This document shows positions 1 to 9,012 of a stretch of 64,000 bases of DNA, one piece after another. Position numbers and translations under genes: made by a program. The notes beneath the pieces are model-generated. The model made no database searches. It was given only the letters and a program-made list of their open reading frames with translations, and was not told the DNA's origin. Every line of letters starts with the position of its first letter. Position 1 is the stretch's first letter. The stretch is from Chondrus crispus (Eukaryota > Rhodophyta > Florideophyceae > Gigartinales > Gigartinaceae): the NCBI RefSeq assembly GCF_000350225.1, contig NW_005179054.1, positions 1-64,000 on the forward strand. Direction: 5' to 3'.

Positions 1-507
1 CACACCTCGCACCCTATCTCCACAGTACACGCTAGTCACAAAAACACCCCATACTGTACCAGAAACGCTCAGCGCCCTCACCTGGCAAAACCCCATCTAC
101 ATGTACTGTCGTGACACTTACGTACTTCAACTCGCGACCTCAATCAACCCATCCATCTATTGTACCCTCGAGGGTACTACCGTACAGTACACTAACCTTG
201 GCCCTTGGTACATTTTATTCGTTGCAGACACAAAAACACCCCCACCTGCCTCTACCATACTTTACATGTCGTGGTGTGCCATCGACCGTGCCCGACCGGA
301 CCGTCAACAACATCTCGGTCAGCCTACACTACACTTTTCATAACTCTCGAGTCCTCAACTCCGTGCTGTACGTACTGTTCTGTACGCCACCACAGAGTAG
401 AGGACAAAGTTGCGACTTTCAACCCTCGCACCACCCACCACCACGCCCTCAACCTTTGCTGCCCCAACCGTTGCTCATTCCACCAACAATCCACCACCCG
501 TATTGCC
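1..507. other. No gene recognised; GTAC/TACTGTA-rich sequence
   Basis: No convincing gene is seen. Short plus-strand frames here lack recognisable domains. The sequence contains several TACTGTA, GTACAGTAC and TGTACG words, like those in the LTRs of elements D, A and C further right, so it could be a decayed LTR or promoter fragment. The minus-strand ORF that follows ends at 508. Confidence 0.3.
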
Positions 508-2475
508 TTATGTCCCGCACCTATCCATTGGCACACCAGTACCGCCGACTGGCAAATCGTACAATGCCCATACCGTCCCTTCCGTACTAGTGACTATCCC
601 TTCCTTACCCGTGAATTTCTCTTCCTCACCCCCCAATGTCTCTTTCTTAACCGGGAATTTGATATGTGCAAACTCATCAACGCGTGCCACCGTCGCCAGA
701 GCTCCGTTGGGGTACGGCAGCTTGCTCCATACTGTTCCCATTCTGCCCGCAGACATGAGTAGAAATAGAGTCGGAACAAAGTCCACCCCCACCCCTTGCT
801 CATCAAGTGCAGTTGCCCAGCAGCTCGACCAGTCGGGTTTCACCGCGGTGTATCCCCCGGCGATCCTGTAAATCAGCCGCCAGAGTATTTCATTACCGCT
901 CTCCACGCATGTTTTCCAACTGTCGCCGTAGTATACTGGTTGTCCTTGCATGTCGTCCAGTATCTGGTTCGTGGACGTCACCTTCACAGCCCCTAGGTCG
1001 ATCGACTCACTGACACTCCTCGTTCCCCCCGCACTAACGTATTCCATGAGCGCCACTTGCAATGTCCTCTCTCGACTTTCCGACACTGACGCATGGACCT
1101 GGTATATATGCTTTCCGACGTAATACACCCCCTTATACCCAACGGTCGCCCTGCGCTCCAACCGTTTCCATTTGAATATGTGATTTGCTGCAGCTCTTAG
1201 TCTCTCTTTCCTGTTCGAATACAACTCCAACTTCTCTACAGGCATGAAAGACCTCGAATACGGGCCCTCCCTTTCACACGAGCAGAAACCTGCCATATAT
1301 GACGTCTGACATGCTTTATGCGGGAAAGATTTCAAGGCACCTACCATATCGTAGTACTTCATGTGGAAGAAGGGGCGAAAGTCGTCCACTCCGCGCGGAA
1401 ACCCTCGGCGTGAATTCGGCGCAAGTGGAAGGCCCCTGATGAACATGAATCGCAGTACGATCGCCAGCTGACAGGGTCCATGCTCCTCATATAATTGGAT
1501 CAACTGCTCAGATGGCGGGTTTGCAAAATTGGCACACTCCAGGAGTTTCGTGCACTTGGATACCATATCCTGGTGACACTCATCTGTCGTTCTGTATCTG
1601 AACGGGCCGCTTGATGGCAACCCTGCTGCTACCCAATCCCCACGTACCCAACCCACTAAAATGAACGAAGTGTTCACCAGTTCTGAGTCTTTGTGCTCCT
1701 CGGATTTCGAATGTGAGAAATGTACAAGAAAGGGAATTCTGCTATCTAGCCGGTACCGGGCCATCTTGTTCGAGGGCCGAGAGGCCATGCAGCGCGCTGC
1801 AAGATCTAACCAGCCAACGTCTCCCGGTAATATCTGAATCGGTTGGTCGATGATTACCTTTATACCTGGCCCCGAACCTGGCTTCGTCGGAACCATAGGA
1901 AGAACGCACTGCAAAAACAGTGCTGCACATCCCACGCCCGCCTTTTCTGAGAAATCGACGCCTATTGCTCGTAATACGATCAGAGCCCTAACATCATACG
2001 CCAAGTCGCCAAATTCGGTAGCCATTTCAGATATTTTCGTTGCTGCGTTGCGACCTGCCAACCAGGATACCACTGGTATAACTTGCACCGCAGATACCAG
2101 TAGTGACATTTGCAATGGAATTGGAGCACACCAATCACTTATTTGCTCACAAGAAAGGAAGTCAGAACTTATAACTACCCCTTGAATCGATTGTCGCAAT
2201 CTATGCGATATCTCTTCCAAACAGTCTTTGATATATTTGAGAGATGTGCCAACAGGCCGACTCTTCTCTTCTGTGGCCTTTATCGCTTGAAAGATTAGAT
2301 CATTCCATCTCCCAGCTTCGTCACGCATTTCTAATGTCGGACTTACGTCAAAGTGGCATGACTGCAGGATGGAAGCAAGGGCGCGTTCCAGCGAAACATC
2401 ACGACCTTTGAAGCGAAAATCCAAGTGCTGGATTGCTCCCAACCGTTTCCAGACGTAAGCGTCACCGGCGTCCAT
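508..2475 (-). CDS. Orphan protein of 655 aa, function unknown
   Basis: A single uninterrupted minus-strand frame of 655 codons starts at an ATG (2473-2475) and covers almost 2 kb. I do not recognise a domain. The protein has a mixed, globular composition, a few Cys/His residues scattered without zinc-finger spacing, and no signal peptide or obvious membrane segments. Smaller frames on the other strand are shadows. Its neighbours are a MITE and a pogo-like transposon, so it may be a lineage-specific host gene or cargo of an unrecognised element. The open length supports coding; function cannot be inferred. Confidence 0.55.
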   Translation of the reverse strand: MDAGDAYVWKRLGAIQHLDFRFKGRDVSLERALASILQSCHFDVSPTLEMRDEAGRWNDLIFQAIKATEEKSRPVGTSLKYIKDCLEEISHRLRQSIQGVVISSDFLSCEQISDWCAPIPLQMSLLVSAVQVIPVVSWLAGRNAATKISEMATEFGDLAYDVRALIVLRAIGVDFSEKAGVGCAALFLQCVLPMVPTKPGSGPGIKVIIDQPIQILPGDVGWLDLAARCMASRPSNKMARYRLDSRIPFLVHFSHSKSEEHKDSELVNTSFILVGWVRGDWVAAGLPSSGPFRYRTTDECHQDMVSKCTKLLECANFANPPSEQLIQLYEEHGPCQLAIVLRFMFIRGLPLAPNSRRGFPRGVDDFRPFFHMKYYDMVGALKSFPHKACQTSYMAGFCSCEREGPYSRSFMPVEKLELYSNRKERLRAAANHIFKWKRLERRATVGYKGVYYVGKHIYQVHASVSESRERTLQVALMEYVSAGGTRSVSESIDLGAVKVTSTNQILDDMQGQPVYYGDSWKTCVESGNEILWRLIYRIAGGYTAVKPDWSSCWATALDEQGVGVDFVPTLFLLMSAGRMGTVWSKLPYPNGALATVARVDEFAHIKFPVKKETLGGEEEKFTGKEGIVTSTEGTVWALYDLPVGGTGVPMDRCGT

Positions 2476-2591
2476 GATGTAGTTAATGAGTCGTGTTGCT
2501 GTAGTTCTTGGTAGAGTGTAGCACTTGTTAACAAAATATGGTCCTCTCTTGCCCTCTTCCGTTTAATGTTTCAATCTCATTACTGAACTAA

Positions 2592-2802
2592 GGGCGTGTC
2601 TTAACAGGCTGGTTTTTGCTTTGCCGTGCCCGGTTTTGCCAGGAATACTTTTAAATTTTTAACAAATACCGTATGCTTCTTAGGCCGTTGCTTTTCTTAA
2701 ACACATAAATTAAAACGTAGGAGCCACTCATAGCACGCCAAGTCACTTCTTTGGGCAAGGCAAAGCAAACCGCAGCAAAACGGGGCATGTTAGGACACAC
2801 CC
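2592..2802. mobile_element. Tourist/PIF-Harbinger-like MITE, 211 bp
   Basis: The left end begins GGGCGTGTCTTAACA and the right end, read on the minus strand, begins GGGTGTGTCCTAACA. The imperfect inverted repeats extend inward about 45 bp to a shared GCTTTGCC(G/T)TGCCC segment. TAA flanks both sides (2589-2591 and 2803-2805). TIRs starting with GGG and a 3-bp TWA target duplication are features of PIF/Harbinger MITEs. There is no coding capacity, so it would have been mobilised in trans. Confidence 0.6.
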
Positions 2803-2805
2803 TAA

Positions 2806-3272
2806 GTATCCTTCTTTGCTGGGGCCTCTCGCCCCTGGGCCAGGCTGTCTATAGCCTCGGAGGTGCCTCGCGCACCTCCCAAGAATCCAGGTACATAGTG
2901 TCGGGAGGGATATCCAGGCCAAACCCCAAGACATACCTCAGGACATACCCTGAGACATCACCCAAATCTGTAGTTTAATAATTGGTCTGCATGTGTACCA
3001 CGTGTACAAAGTAGAAATCTCCCGACAAGAGGCATTTATTCCGTCAAGTGGAGGCCGTCTTTTCTTGTGTATAAGAGGGAGGACATCACCACAAGAAAAT
3101 AATCGGGTGGGGAGCAGAACGTAGAACATAATAAAATTTCTCTTCTTTGTTGTTTTTCCCTCCCCCTACGCGCGCAGCTCTCAAACACTGCCAACACATA
3201 GCTCAGGCTCAGGTAAGCATTGTTGTCGCCGCGCATTACAGCTATATCATTGTCACTTGTGGCACCCATGTC
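2806..3272. other. Spacer between MITE and pogo-like element
   Basis: About 470 bp with only short, unconvincing frames. It includes short internal repeats such as CAGGACATACC / AAGACATACCTC near 2928-2950. No RNA gene or promoter could be identified. Confidence 0.3.
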
Positions 3273-3277
3273 TACAC

Positions 3278-3299
3278 CCGAATACTGCAAATAGTGCGG
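3278..3299 (+). repeat. Left terminal inverted repeat of the pogo-like element
   Basis: A 22-bp stretch beginning CCGAATACTGC matches the reverse complement of 5559-5580 exactly. Further TGCGG/GTGC repeats follow to about 3350. Confidence 0.8.
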
Positions 3300-3636
3300 G
3301 TGCAAATATAGTGCGGAACGCAAATTAGTGCAGACTGCAGTAAATTGTGTTCAACCCCTACCGGAGATGGGAGAATTCCTGCAGACTACACTAATTGCAA
3401 ACAGCACATGAAATAGTGGGGACTCGGAATGCAGCTCCCTTGCTGTTCTGCGCGCTTGCATCTACGCAGATGCGCAAATAGCGGTTCACTTTTACCATTT
3501 CCAGCGAATACTTGGCCTAGAAGGGCGCCAAGATTGTAAAAACCAGAAGGCAACTTCTCTAATTTTGCAGTATATAGCACGCATTCGTCTATGCATCCCC
3601 TTAAACAGATCGCCCATACACAAATCCCACCACTCG

Positions 3637-5328
3637 ATGGCAGTATCAGCGTCTCCAATTGTCGCTGCTTTCAAACATGCTGCTCGTGTCCAGGCAAAGC
3701 GAGAGGCACAAAACGCTGAAACGGGGATCGAATCGCATGAGAGCAGTCATGCTTCCATTGCGCCTCCGTCCACAGTCTCACAACCCTTTCTTGCCTCCCC
3801 ACAACCAGCAACCCCAACGCCTCCATTTCCCTCCCGTACCAGAGCCGTTCAGCGAGTACTTTCGCGATCCGACCGAATCCGGATTGTAAAATGCATGTCA
3901 GAGGAAGTGTCACGGGTCGGCTGTAAACACATAGCTTCAAAAGGTGTCCGTCAGTTCCCGCATTTGTTCCGTGGTAACGAAAAAACCAACAACTCGAAAG
4001 CAAGGCGTTTATGGAAAGCACGGGCGGAGTACCTCCAGGCAGATACAACACACCAGACACCGAGGCAAATTACAAGGGTTACAAGTTTTGGATTGAAAAG
4101 GGTGTGTCTGAAGGCCAAGCCTGGACGCAGGAGAAAGAGGGCAGCCTGAGTGGTTGCTCTGCAAAGGGACCTCGTCTAGGAGTTCGATCGCTTGCGGAAG
4201 ACTGGACTTAAGTTCAACGCAAAGTTGTTAGGCGACCTGGCAAGACAGCTCATAAGATATTCCGGCAAAGATGAATATTTTTTAAATTTTTTTGACGCGT
4301 CAGCAAAGAAATATATTCAAGACATGATTTCACCACGTTGGGTACAAAGCTTTATGGAACGAAATCATATTGTCAGTCGTGCTCAAACAGGAAAATTGAT
4401 GGTGACCGCTGCGAAGCAGGCATTCATCGAGAAAAAATTAGCCTTCTATCTTAGAGTTGTGCCGCGAGAGTTCAAAGCTGGTCACTTAGATGAGTATGAC
4501 GTGGCAAACGTTGACGAAACATATTTTGTCGTAAATATGGATAACCATAGAACACTAGGAATTTGTGGGGATACAGAGGTTAAATACTCAGATGTTGTGT
4601 CCGGCTCGGAAGGAATGACAATAATTGTACACATTTCCGGTGGGAGGGATGCAAAACTGGAACCTCCGATGCTGGTGTTTCAAAACAAAAACAGAAGTTA
4701 CCCAATTCAAAGGGTTCCTGACGACGTTGCCGGAGTTTCGTATCGTTTGGGTCCGAAAGGTTGGATGGATCGGGTGGTGATGCCCCAGTGGCTGAGGGAG
4801 AGGAATGTAATTGGAGCTCTAAGGCACGGAAGGCGCCGTGTGATTTACATGGACAACTGCAGCGGGCACGCTGAGACCACTGAAATGGTTACTGCCTTGG
4901 GGGAAATCAATACAGAAGTGAGATTTCTCCCTCCAAACTCCACTGACTTGCTCCAACCTGCTGACTCATTTGTGATACAGAAACTGAAGGATGCGTGGCG
5001 CGCACGTTGGGACCGGCATAACATGGAGCGCATTATGGAAGCCGACTTCAAGGGGTCTTCGGGCAAACTGCCTAATTCCGGGAAGCATTATTTTGTAAAG
5101 CTTGCAGCTGCAGCAGTGAGGGACGTCAACTCTCAACGAGACGGTGAAGGTTTGACGTACGCGCGCAAGGCCATGATCAGATGTGGCCTTGCTTTGAACA
5201 CGAATGGGCAATGGGAGGAAAGGCAGTTGTTTCCTAAGCTGCAGAGCATTATTATCAGGTATCCAAACTATTTCGATGGTGCTCCAGTTCTCCTTAACGA
5301 GCGAATGGTTGCCGGCGAGAGCACGTAG
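3637..5328 (+). pseudogene. pogo/Tigger-like DDE transposase with two in-frame stops
   Basis: The frame opens at ATG 3637 and is interrupted by TGA (4147-4149) and TAG (4177-4179), then runs open to 5328. The first part has a basic region (GRRRKRAA) just before the stops. After them comes a CENP-B-type helix-turn-helix segment ending IVSRAQTGKL, then a DDE_1 catalytic domain: first Asp in NVDET (about 4513), second in YMDNCSGH, third in LLQPADSF. These are the usual landmarks of pogo-family transposases, which cut and paste DNA in the nucleus. The catalytic residues are retained, but the two nonsense codons separate the N-terminal DNA-binding part from the nuclease, so this copy should be inactive unless read through. 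Confidence 0.8.
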
Positions 5329-5558
5329 AAATGCTGAGATATCTTTACACTATAAAAATTTTCTTTCTTCTGATTGGCCCTTAGTGACCTGTGCATTACA
5401 GACAGAATTAGACGAGACCGCACTATTTTGACTGATCTAAAATACTGCAGTCCTCACTAATTGCATATTTGGCCGAATTAGTGCGGTACCAATATTAGTG
5501 CGGGCCGCAGTAAATACTGTCACAGAGACAGCAAGTCAGCATTCCATAATACTGCGGA

Positions 5559-5580
5559 CCGCACTATTTGCAGTATTCGG
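5559..5580 (-). repeat. Right terminal inverted repeat of the pogo-like element
   Basis: Exact inverted copy of 3278-3299. The preceding 150 bp contain several CCGCAC and TAGTGCGG words in both orientations, mirroring the left subterminal region. Confidence 0.8.
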
Positions 5581-5706
5581 TGTAGCTCGCGCTCGCTGGA
5601 GCAGTTGACTCTCAAGTAGAACGGGTAAGAACACATTTCAGGATGCCTGCAGCTCGGGCCTGGAGAATGCATTGCTGGACCTTGCAATCTAACCGAACAC
5701 CATTAT

Positions 5707-6389
5707 TGTGACACGTGGTTGGTGTAGTATAACGACGGACGCGCGCGCGGGGAGATTATTAACAGTGCGGCCGTGCACGGTGGACACGTGGGCGGGTGTG
5801 CCCACGTGTAGGGAGCGCGCGCGTGCCGAGCGGTCGTAATCTGGCGTACGTGTACAGTAGTGCACGTGTCGGCCAAGCAGTAGTCTACCAGTATGACGCG
5901 TGTACGCTAGCACACGTGGCATCCGTGCGGTAGTCTGTAAGCAGCGCGTGTGTACAGTAGTACACACGTGTAGCTACAGCGTCCGCGCGGTAATTAGGAA
6001 TTGAGGCGCTAGTTTTTTAATGGCGTACAGTACCTGGTACGCACTAGGCGGCAGGTACTGTATACTGGGACAGGTGTCCGAGGCGTCCCTCTGAGGGGTT
6101 AAGACCTGACACCCGTCCCCACCAGTAAACTGGGGTAAGCTCGCCCCCGTCCCTTTCGCGCCTATATACGTCCGTTTCGGTTGTCTATCGCGCGCGCTGG
6201 CTTCTAACCCGTTACCGGTCGCTCCCGTTCACGCACCACGGGGCGACTGCGCGTAACCGGCCAGTGAGCCACTCCCTTTTCGCGAGCTCGTCCGCTCGGT
6301 TCTATTAGCGCGTCGCGTCCACGCCGCGTGCTCCCTCGCTCAAGCGTCCGCCTCTCACCCAACCCAGGGCGGAGAGGTTTTATCCCACA
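5707..6389 (+). repeat. Putative 5' LTR of Ty3-type element D
   Basis: The segment starts TGTGACACGTGG and ends ATCCCACA. It is followed at 6392 by TGGGACCGGTG, a plausible tRNA primer-binding site, and then by a gag ORF on the same strand. A TATA box (CTATATACG) lies at 6162-6169. The first 270 bp carry six CACGTG boxes (5712, 5785, 5803, 5863, 5913, 5965), the last three about 50 bp apart in degenerate repeats also containing GTACAGTAG. No second LTR of this family is seen in the window, so the boundaries are inferred. Confidence 0.5.
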
Positions 6390-6457
6390 GTTGGGACCGG
6401 TGTAAGTAATTGGAAGTTTAAGTTAGTAATTGTAGACCGCGCGCAAAAAGAGTATAA

Positions 6458-7837
6458 ATGCGGTGGTTTTCGGTCGTCCTGTACGGACGAGACGGAGAGA
6501 GACATCACATCACAAAAAAAACACACACGGGTAAGACACGGGACGACGTACCCCGTTTTCGCCCTAACATGGTACTCTTGTGGAGGGCCGACGCCGACAG
6601 TCAGGCGGGTCCCGCTTCCCTGGTGTTCGATGGTAAGCACGAGGCGGATGTCGCCAAGTTCTTCTTTGTCTACGAAAACGTCGTAATGAAAGGCAAGTCC
6701 GACGAAGACAAAGCCGGAGAGCTACTGTGCTACCTGCAAGGGGAGGCTTTCGACTACTACTATGAAACGTACAGCCAAGATGGTGGACTGAACGAGGCGG
6801 CCAGCGACTACCAAGCCGTCAAGAAGGCATTGCTCGACCGTTTCGAGTCAGTCCCTGAACCGGAAGAAAACATCAGGCTCGCAGTCGCGAGTAGATTGGA
6901 CGGCGACGACGTGCTCGCGTCGTTAAACGTGATGGATCACCGCTTCGAAAAAGCAGCTTTCAACCCCGAAGCCAAGTTCGGACTACTCCGGAACGCGGTC
7001 ATGGAGCACACCGACGTGTCACAGTTCGTCTTGTATAGGGCCCCTACCTCGTACGGGGAGCTGAAGAAGGCCGTTAAGGACTTCGTGTCTGGCCGCAAAG
7101 CCTTTATGGCTGCACACAATGCTAGGCAAACTCAGCCTCCGGCGCCTAGGCGCATTGTACAGAGACCGGAAACACGCCAGGAGCCGGACAAGATCGAAAA
7201 GAAAGTGGACGTGCTGGCAGAACGGCTAGCAGAACTTTCTTTGTTGGTAAAGAAGAATCAGACAGCAGATCAAGGTGGCCAGGTCCGAACCCGCTCATTC
7301 TGCAAGGAACCGGGACATGGGGCCAGCCGATGCCCTTCTAATCCGCGCCGAGACACTCGTTGTTCGAATTGTGGGAAGCTTGGTCATGAAAAGGAGACAT
7401 GCTGGACTAGGCTTAGAACGGCATTGCCGAGGGCAGGAGCTACGACTCCGTCCACAGCACCTGCGACAGAAGGTTCAGGGAATGCCCAGGTCACCTATAT
7501 TGACGAGGCGAACGACGGAGAAGTCGTGGCCGTCACCAAGAGAAACGCAGACGGGGAACCTCTTCCCAAGCAGCACAAAACGCGGGAGGAAGTGTCCATT
7601 CTCAGGCTTCTGAACCCACCTGTACCATTTGAGATGCAAAAGAGGGCTCTGCCACTTCAGGCGGGACCAAGGAGGTCCCACCAGAGGAAGAAAGCGAAAA
7701 AAGTGACCAGAAAAACATCCCTCCAGGAGCTCCTGGCCAGGAGCTCCTGGAGCACAGGAAGGTCAAATCAGCCTATCGGAGGCAATAAAAAATCGGCGCA
7801 AATATTTTGGTCCGGGCCAGCAAAAAATGTGTCATAA
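6458..7837 (+). CDS. Gag of Ty3-type element D (3'-truncated element)
   Basis: This 459-codon frame encodes a retrotransposon capsid-type protein. An alternative start at Met 6570 would remove about 37 residues. The middle has the helical retrotransposon-gag pattern (LLCYLQGEAFDYYYETY, then RFESVPEPEENIRLAVASRL). The C-terminal third has a degenerate zinc knuckle (FCKEPGHGASRC, first Cys missing) followed by a perfect CX2CX4HX4C knuckle (CSNCGKLGHEKETC). A basic tail follows. No protease or polymerase frame is found downstream: sequence after about 7838 is unrelated repeats, so the element is truncated. Its codon-rich GC style resembles the other retroelements here. Confidence 0.75.
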   Translation: MRWFSVVLYGRDGERHHITKKTHTGKTRDDVPRFRPNMVLLWRADADSQAGPASLVFDGKHEADVAKFFFVYENVVMKGKSDEDKAGELLCYLQGEAFDYYYETYSQDGGLNEAASDYQAVKKALLDRFESVPEPEENIRLAVASRLDGDDVLASLNVMDHRFEKAAFNPEAKFGLLRNAVMEHTDVSQFVLYRAPTSYGELKKAVKDFVSGRKAFMAAHNARQTQPPAPRRIVQRPETRQEPDKIEKKVDVLAERLAELSLLVKKNQTADQGGQVRTRSFCKEPGHGASRCPSNPRRDTRCSNCGKLGHEKETCWTRLRTALPRAGATTPSTAPATEGSGNAQVTYIDEANDGEVVAVTKRNADGEPLPKQHKTREEVSILRLLNPPVPFEMQKRALPLQAGPRRSHQRKKAKKVTRKTSLQELLARSSWSTGRSNQPIGGNKKSAQIFWSGPAKNVS

Positions 7838-7890
7838 ATGTAGCAACGCTTGTTGATTTCATGTCGCGATTTTGCACATTTTTTACCAAT

Positions 7891-8314
7891 AACGCCATTG
7901 GCTGAAAATCGGAATAGTTATGGCACAGCGTCTCTGCCTGGCCTGTGGCGGTAGATGACTGGCTGGCGCTGCACACAGGTAAGTCTCGCAGTGCCAAACG
8001 CCATTGGCTGAAAAGCAGCAGAGTTATTGCACAGCGTCTCTGCCTGGCCTGTGGCGGTAGATGACTGGCTGGCGCTGCACACGGGTAAGTCTCGCAGTGT
8101 CAAACGCCATTGGCTGAAAAGCAGCATAGTTATGGCACAGCGTCTCTGCCTGGCCTGCGGCGGTAGATGGCTGGCTGGCGCTGCACACGGGTAAGTCTCG
8201 CAGTGCCAAACGCCATTGGCTGAAAAGCAGCATAGTTATGGCACAGCGTCTCTGCCTGGCCTGCGGCGGTAGATGGCTGGCTGGCGCTGTACACAGGCAG
8301 GTCCCGCAGGGCCA
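7891..8314. repeat. Four tandem 106-bp repeats
   Basis: Units start at 7891, 7997, 8103 and 8209, each beginning AACGCCATTGGCTGAAAA and including GGCACAGCGTCTCTGCCTGG and GGCTGGCGCTGCACAC. Spacing is exactly 106 bp, so frames shift between units and the minus-strand frames seen across it are not proteins. A decayed fifth start lies at 8315. Confidence 0.9.
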
Positions 8315-9012
8315 AACGCTTTTACATTGATGCAATGATGAGACGGTGATCATCGCTGCATATGCGCAGCCACCGACGACCATGTTTTGCTGCTCCAGGG
8401 CAGTGAAAATATGTCTCCATTTGCAGCTCCAATGCAACACTACACGTAATGCTCCGACCTACTCTCAGTCAATGAAATGTTAATCCAGTACCTTTCTTGC
8501 AAAGGTGATATCACCCCGCCGGTCCAGAAACGGTCCCAACCCGAAGGATGAAACCGATAGCGGTTCCAGCGGCGTTCACATCACATTTATTTGTAGCAAC
8601 CAAAGAGTATTGTTACGGCTACATACACTACATCTACCCCGTCCAAATACCGGAATACCGCAGCAGTGGTTCATTGCGCTTCCGTTAAATACAATAATCA
8701 ACGCCAAGAAACATAACAAGAGAGGTCAGTTACGGTCACAGTACGTCATGATGGTGGATTGGAATTCTGATAGACCAAGGAGGGTGTACTGATGGCTTAC
8801 CTGATCCTGAGTTAGAAGACGGGCGGGTTGACCTGCAGTGAGACAAGGAACGCTGTGAGGCTTAGTCAGAACAGTTCTTCGAAACTTTCAATGTGTTAGA
8901 GAATGTGCGAACTTACGTTACAGCTTTGTAGGTAATCGCAAAACGGCATTGCCTAGAGAAAGCGCTCACTTACCAAACGTCTGCAGCGCACTCGTGTCTC
9001 CGCATGCGATTT
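8315..9012. other. No gene recognised between two tandem-repeat blocks
   Basis: About 700 bp with only one short frame (8505-8792) without recognisable features. No TIRs, LTR ends or RNA genes were found. Confidence 0.3.

Larger units (their letters stand above)
3275..5582 (+). mobile_element. pogo-like (Tc1/mariner superfamily) DNA transposon
   Basis: The element is bounded by inverted repeats and a TA target duplication (3273-3274 and 5583-5584). The left end reads CACCCGAATACTGCAAATAG. The right end, reverse-complemented, reads CACCGAATACTGCAAATAG, one C shorter, followed by TGCGG in both. Inside the TIRs both ends carry repeated TAGTGCGG/ATTAGTGC words, probably subterminal transposase-binding sites. 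One broken transposase gene occupies most of the 2.3-kb interior. Length, TA duplication and a single D-D-D transposase agree with pogo/Tigger-type elements. Confidence 0.8.
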
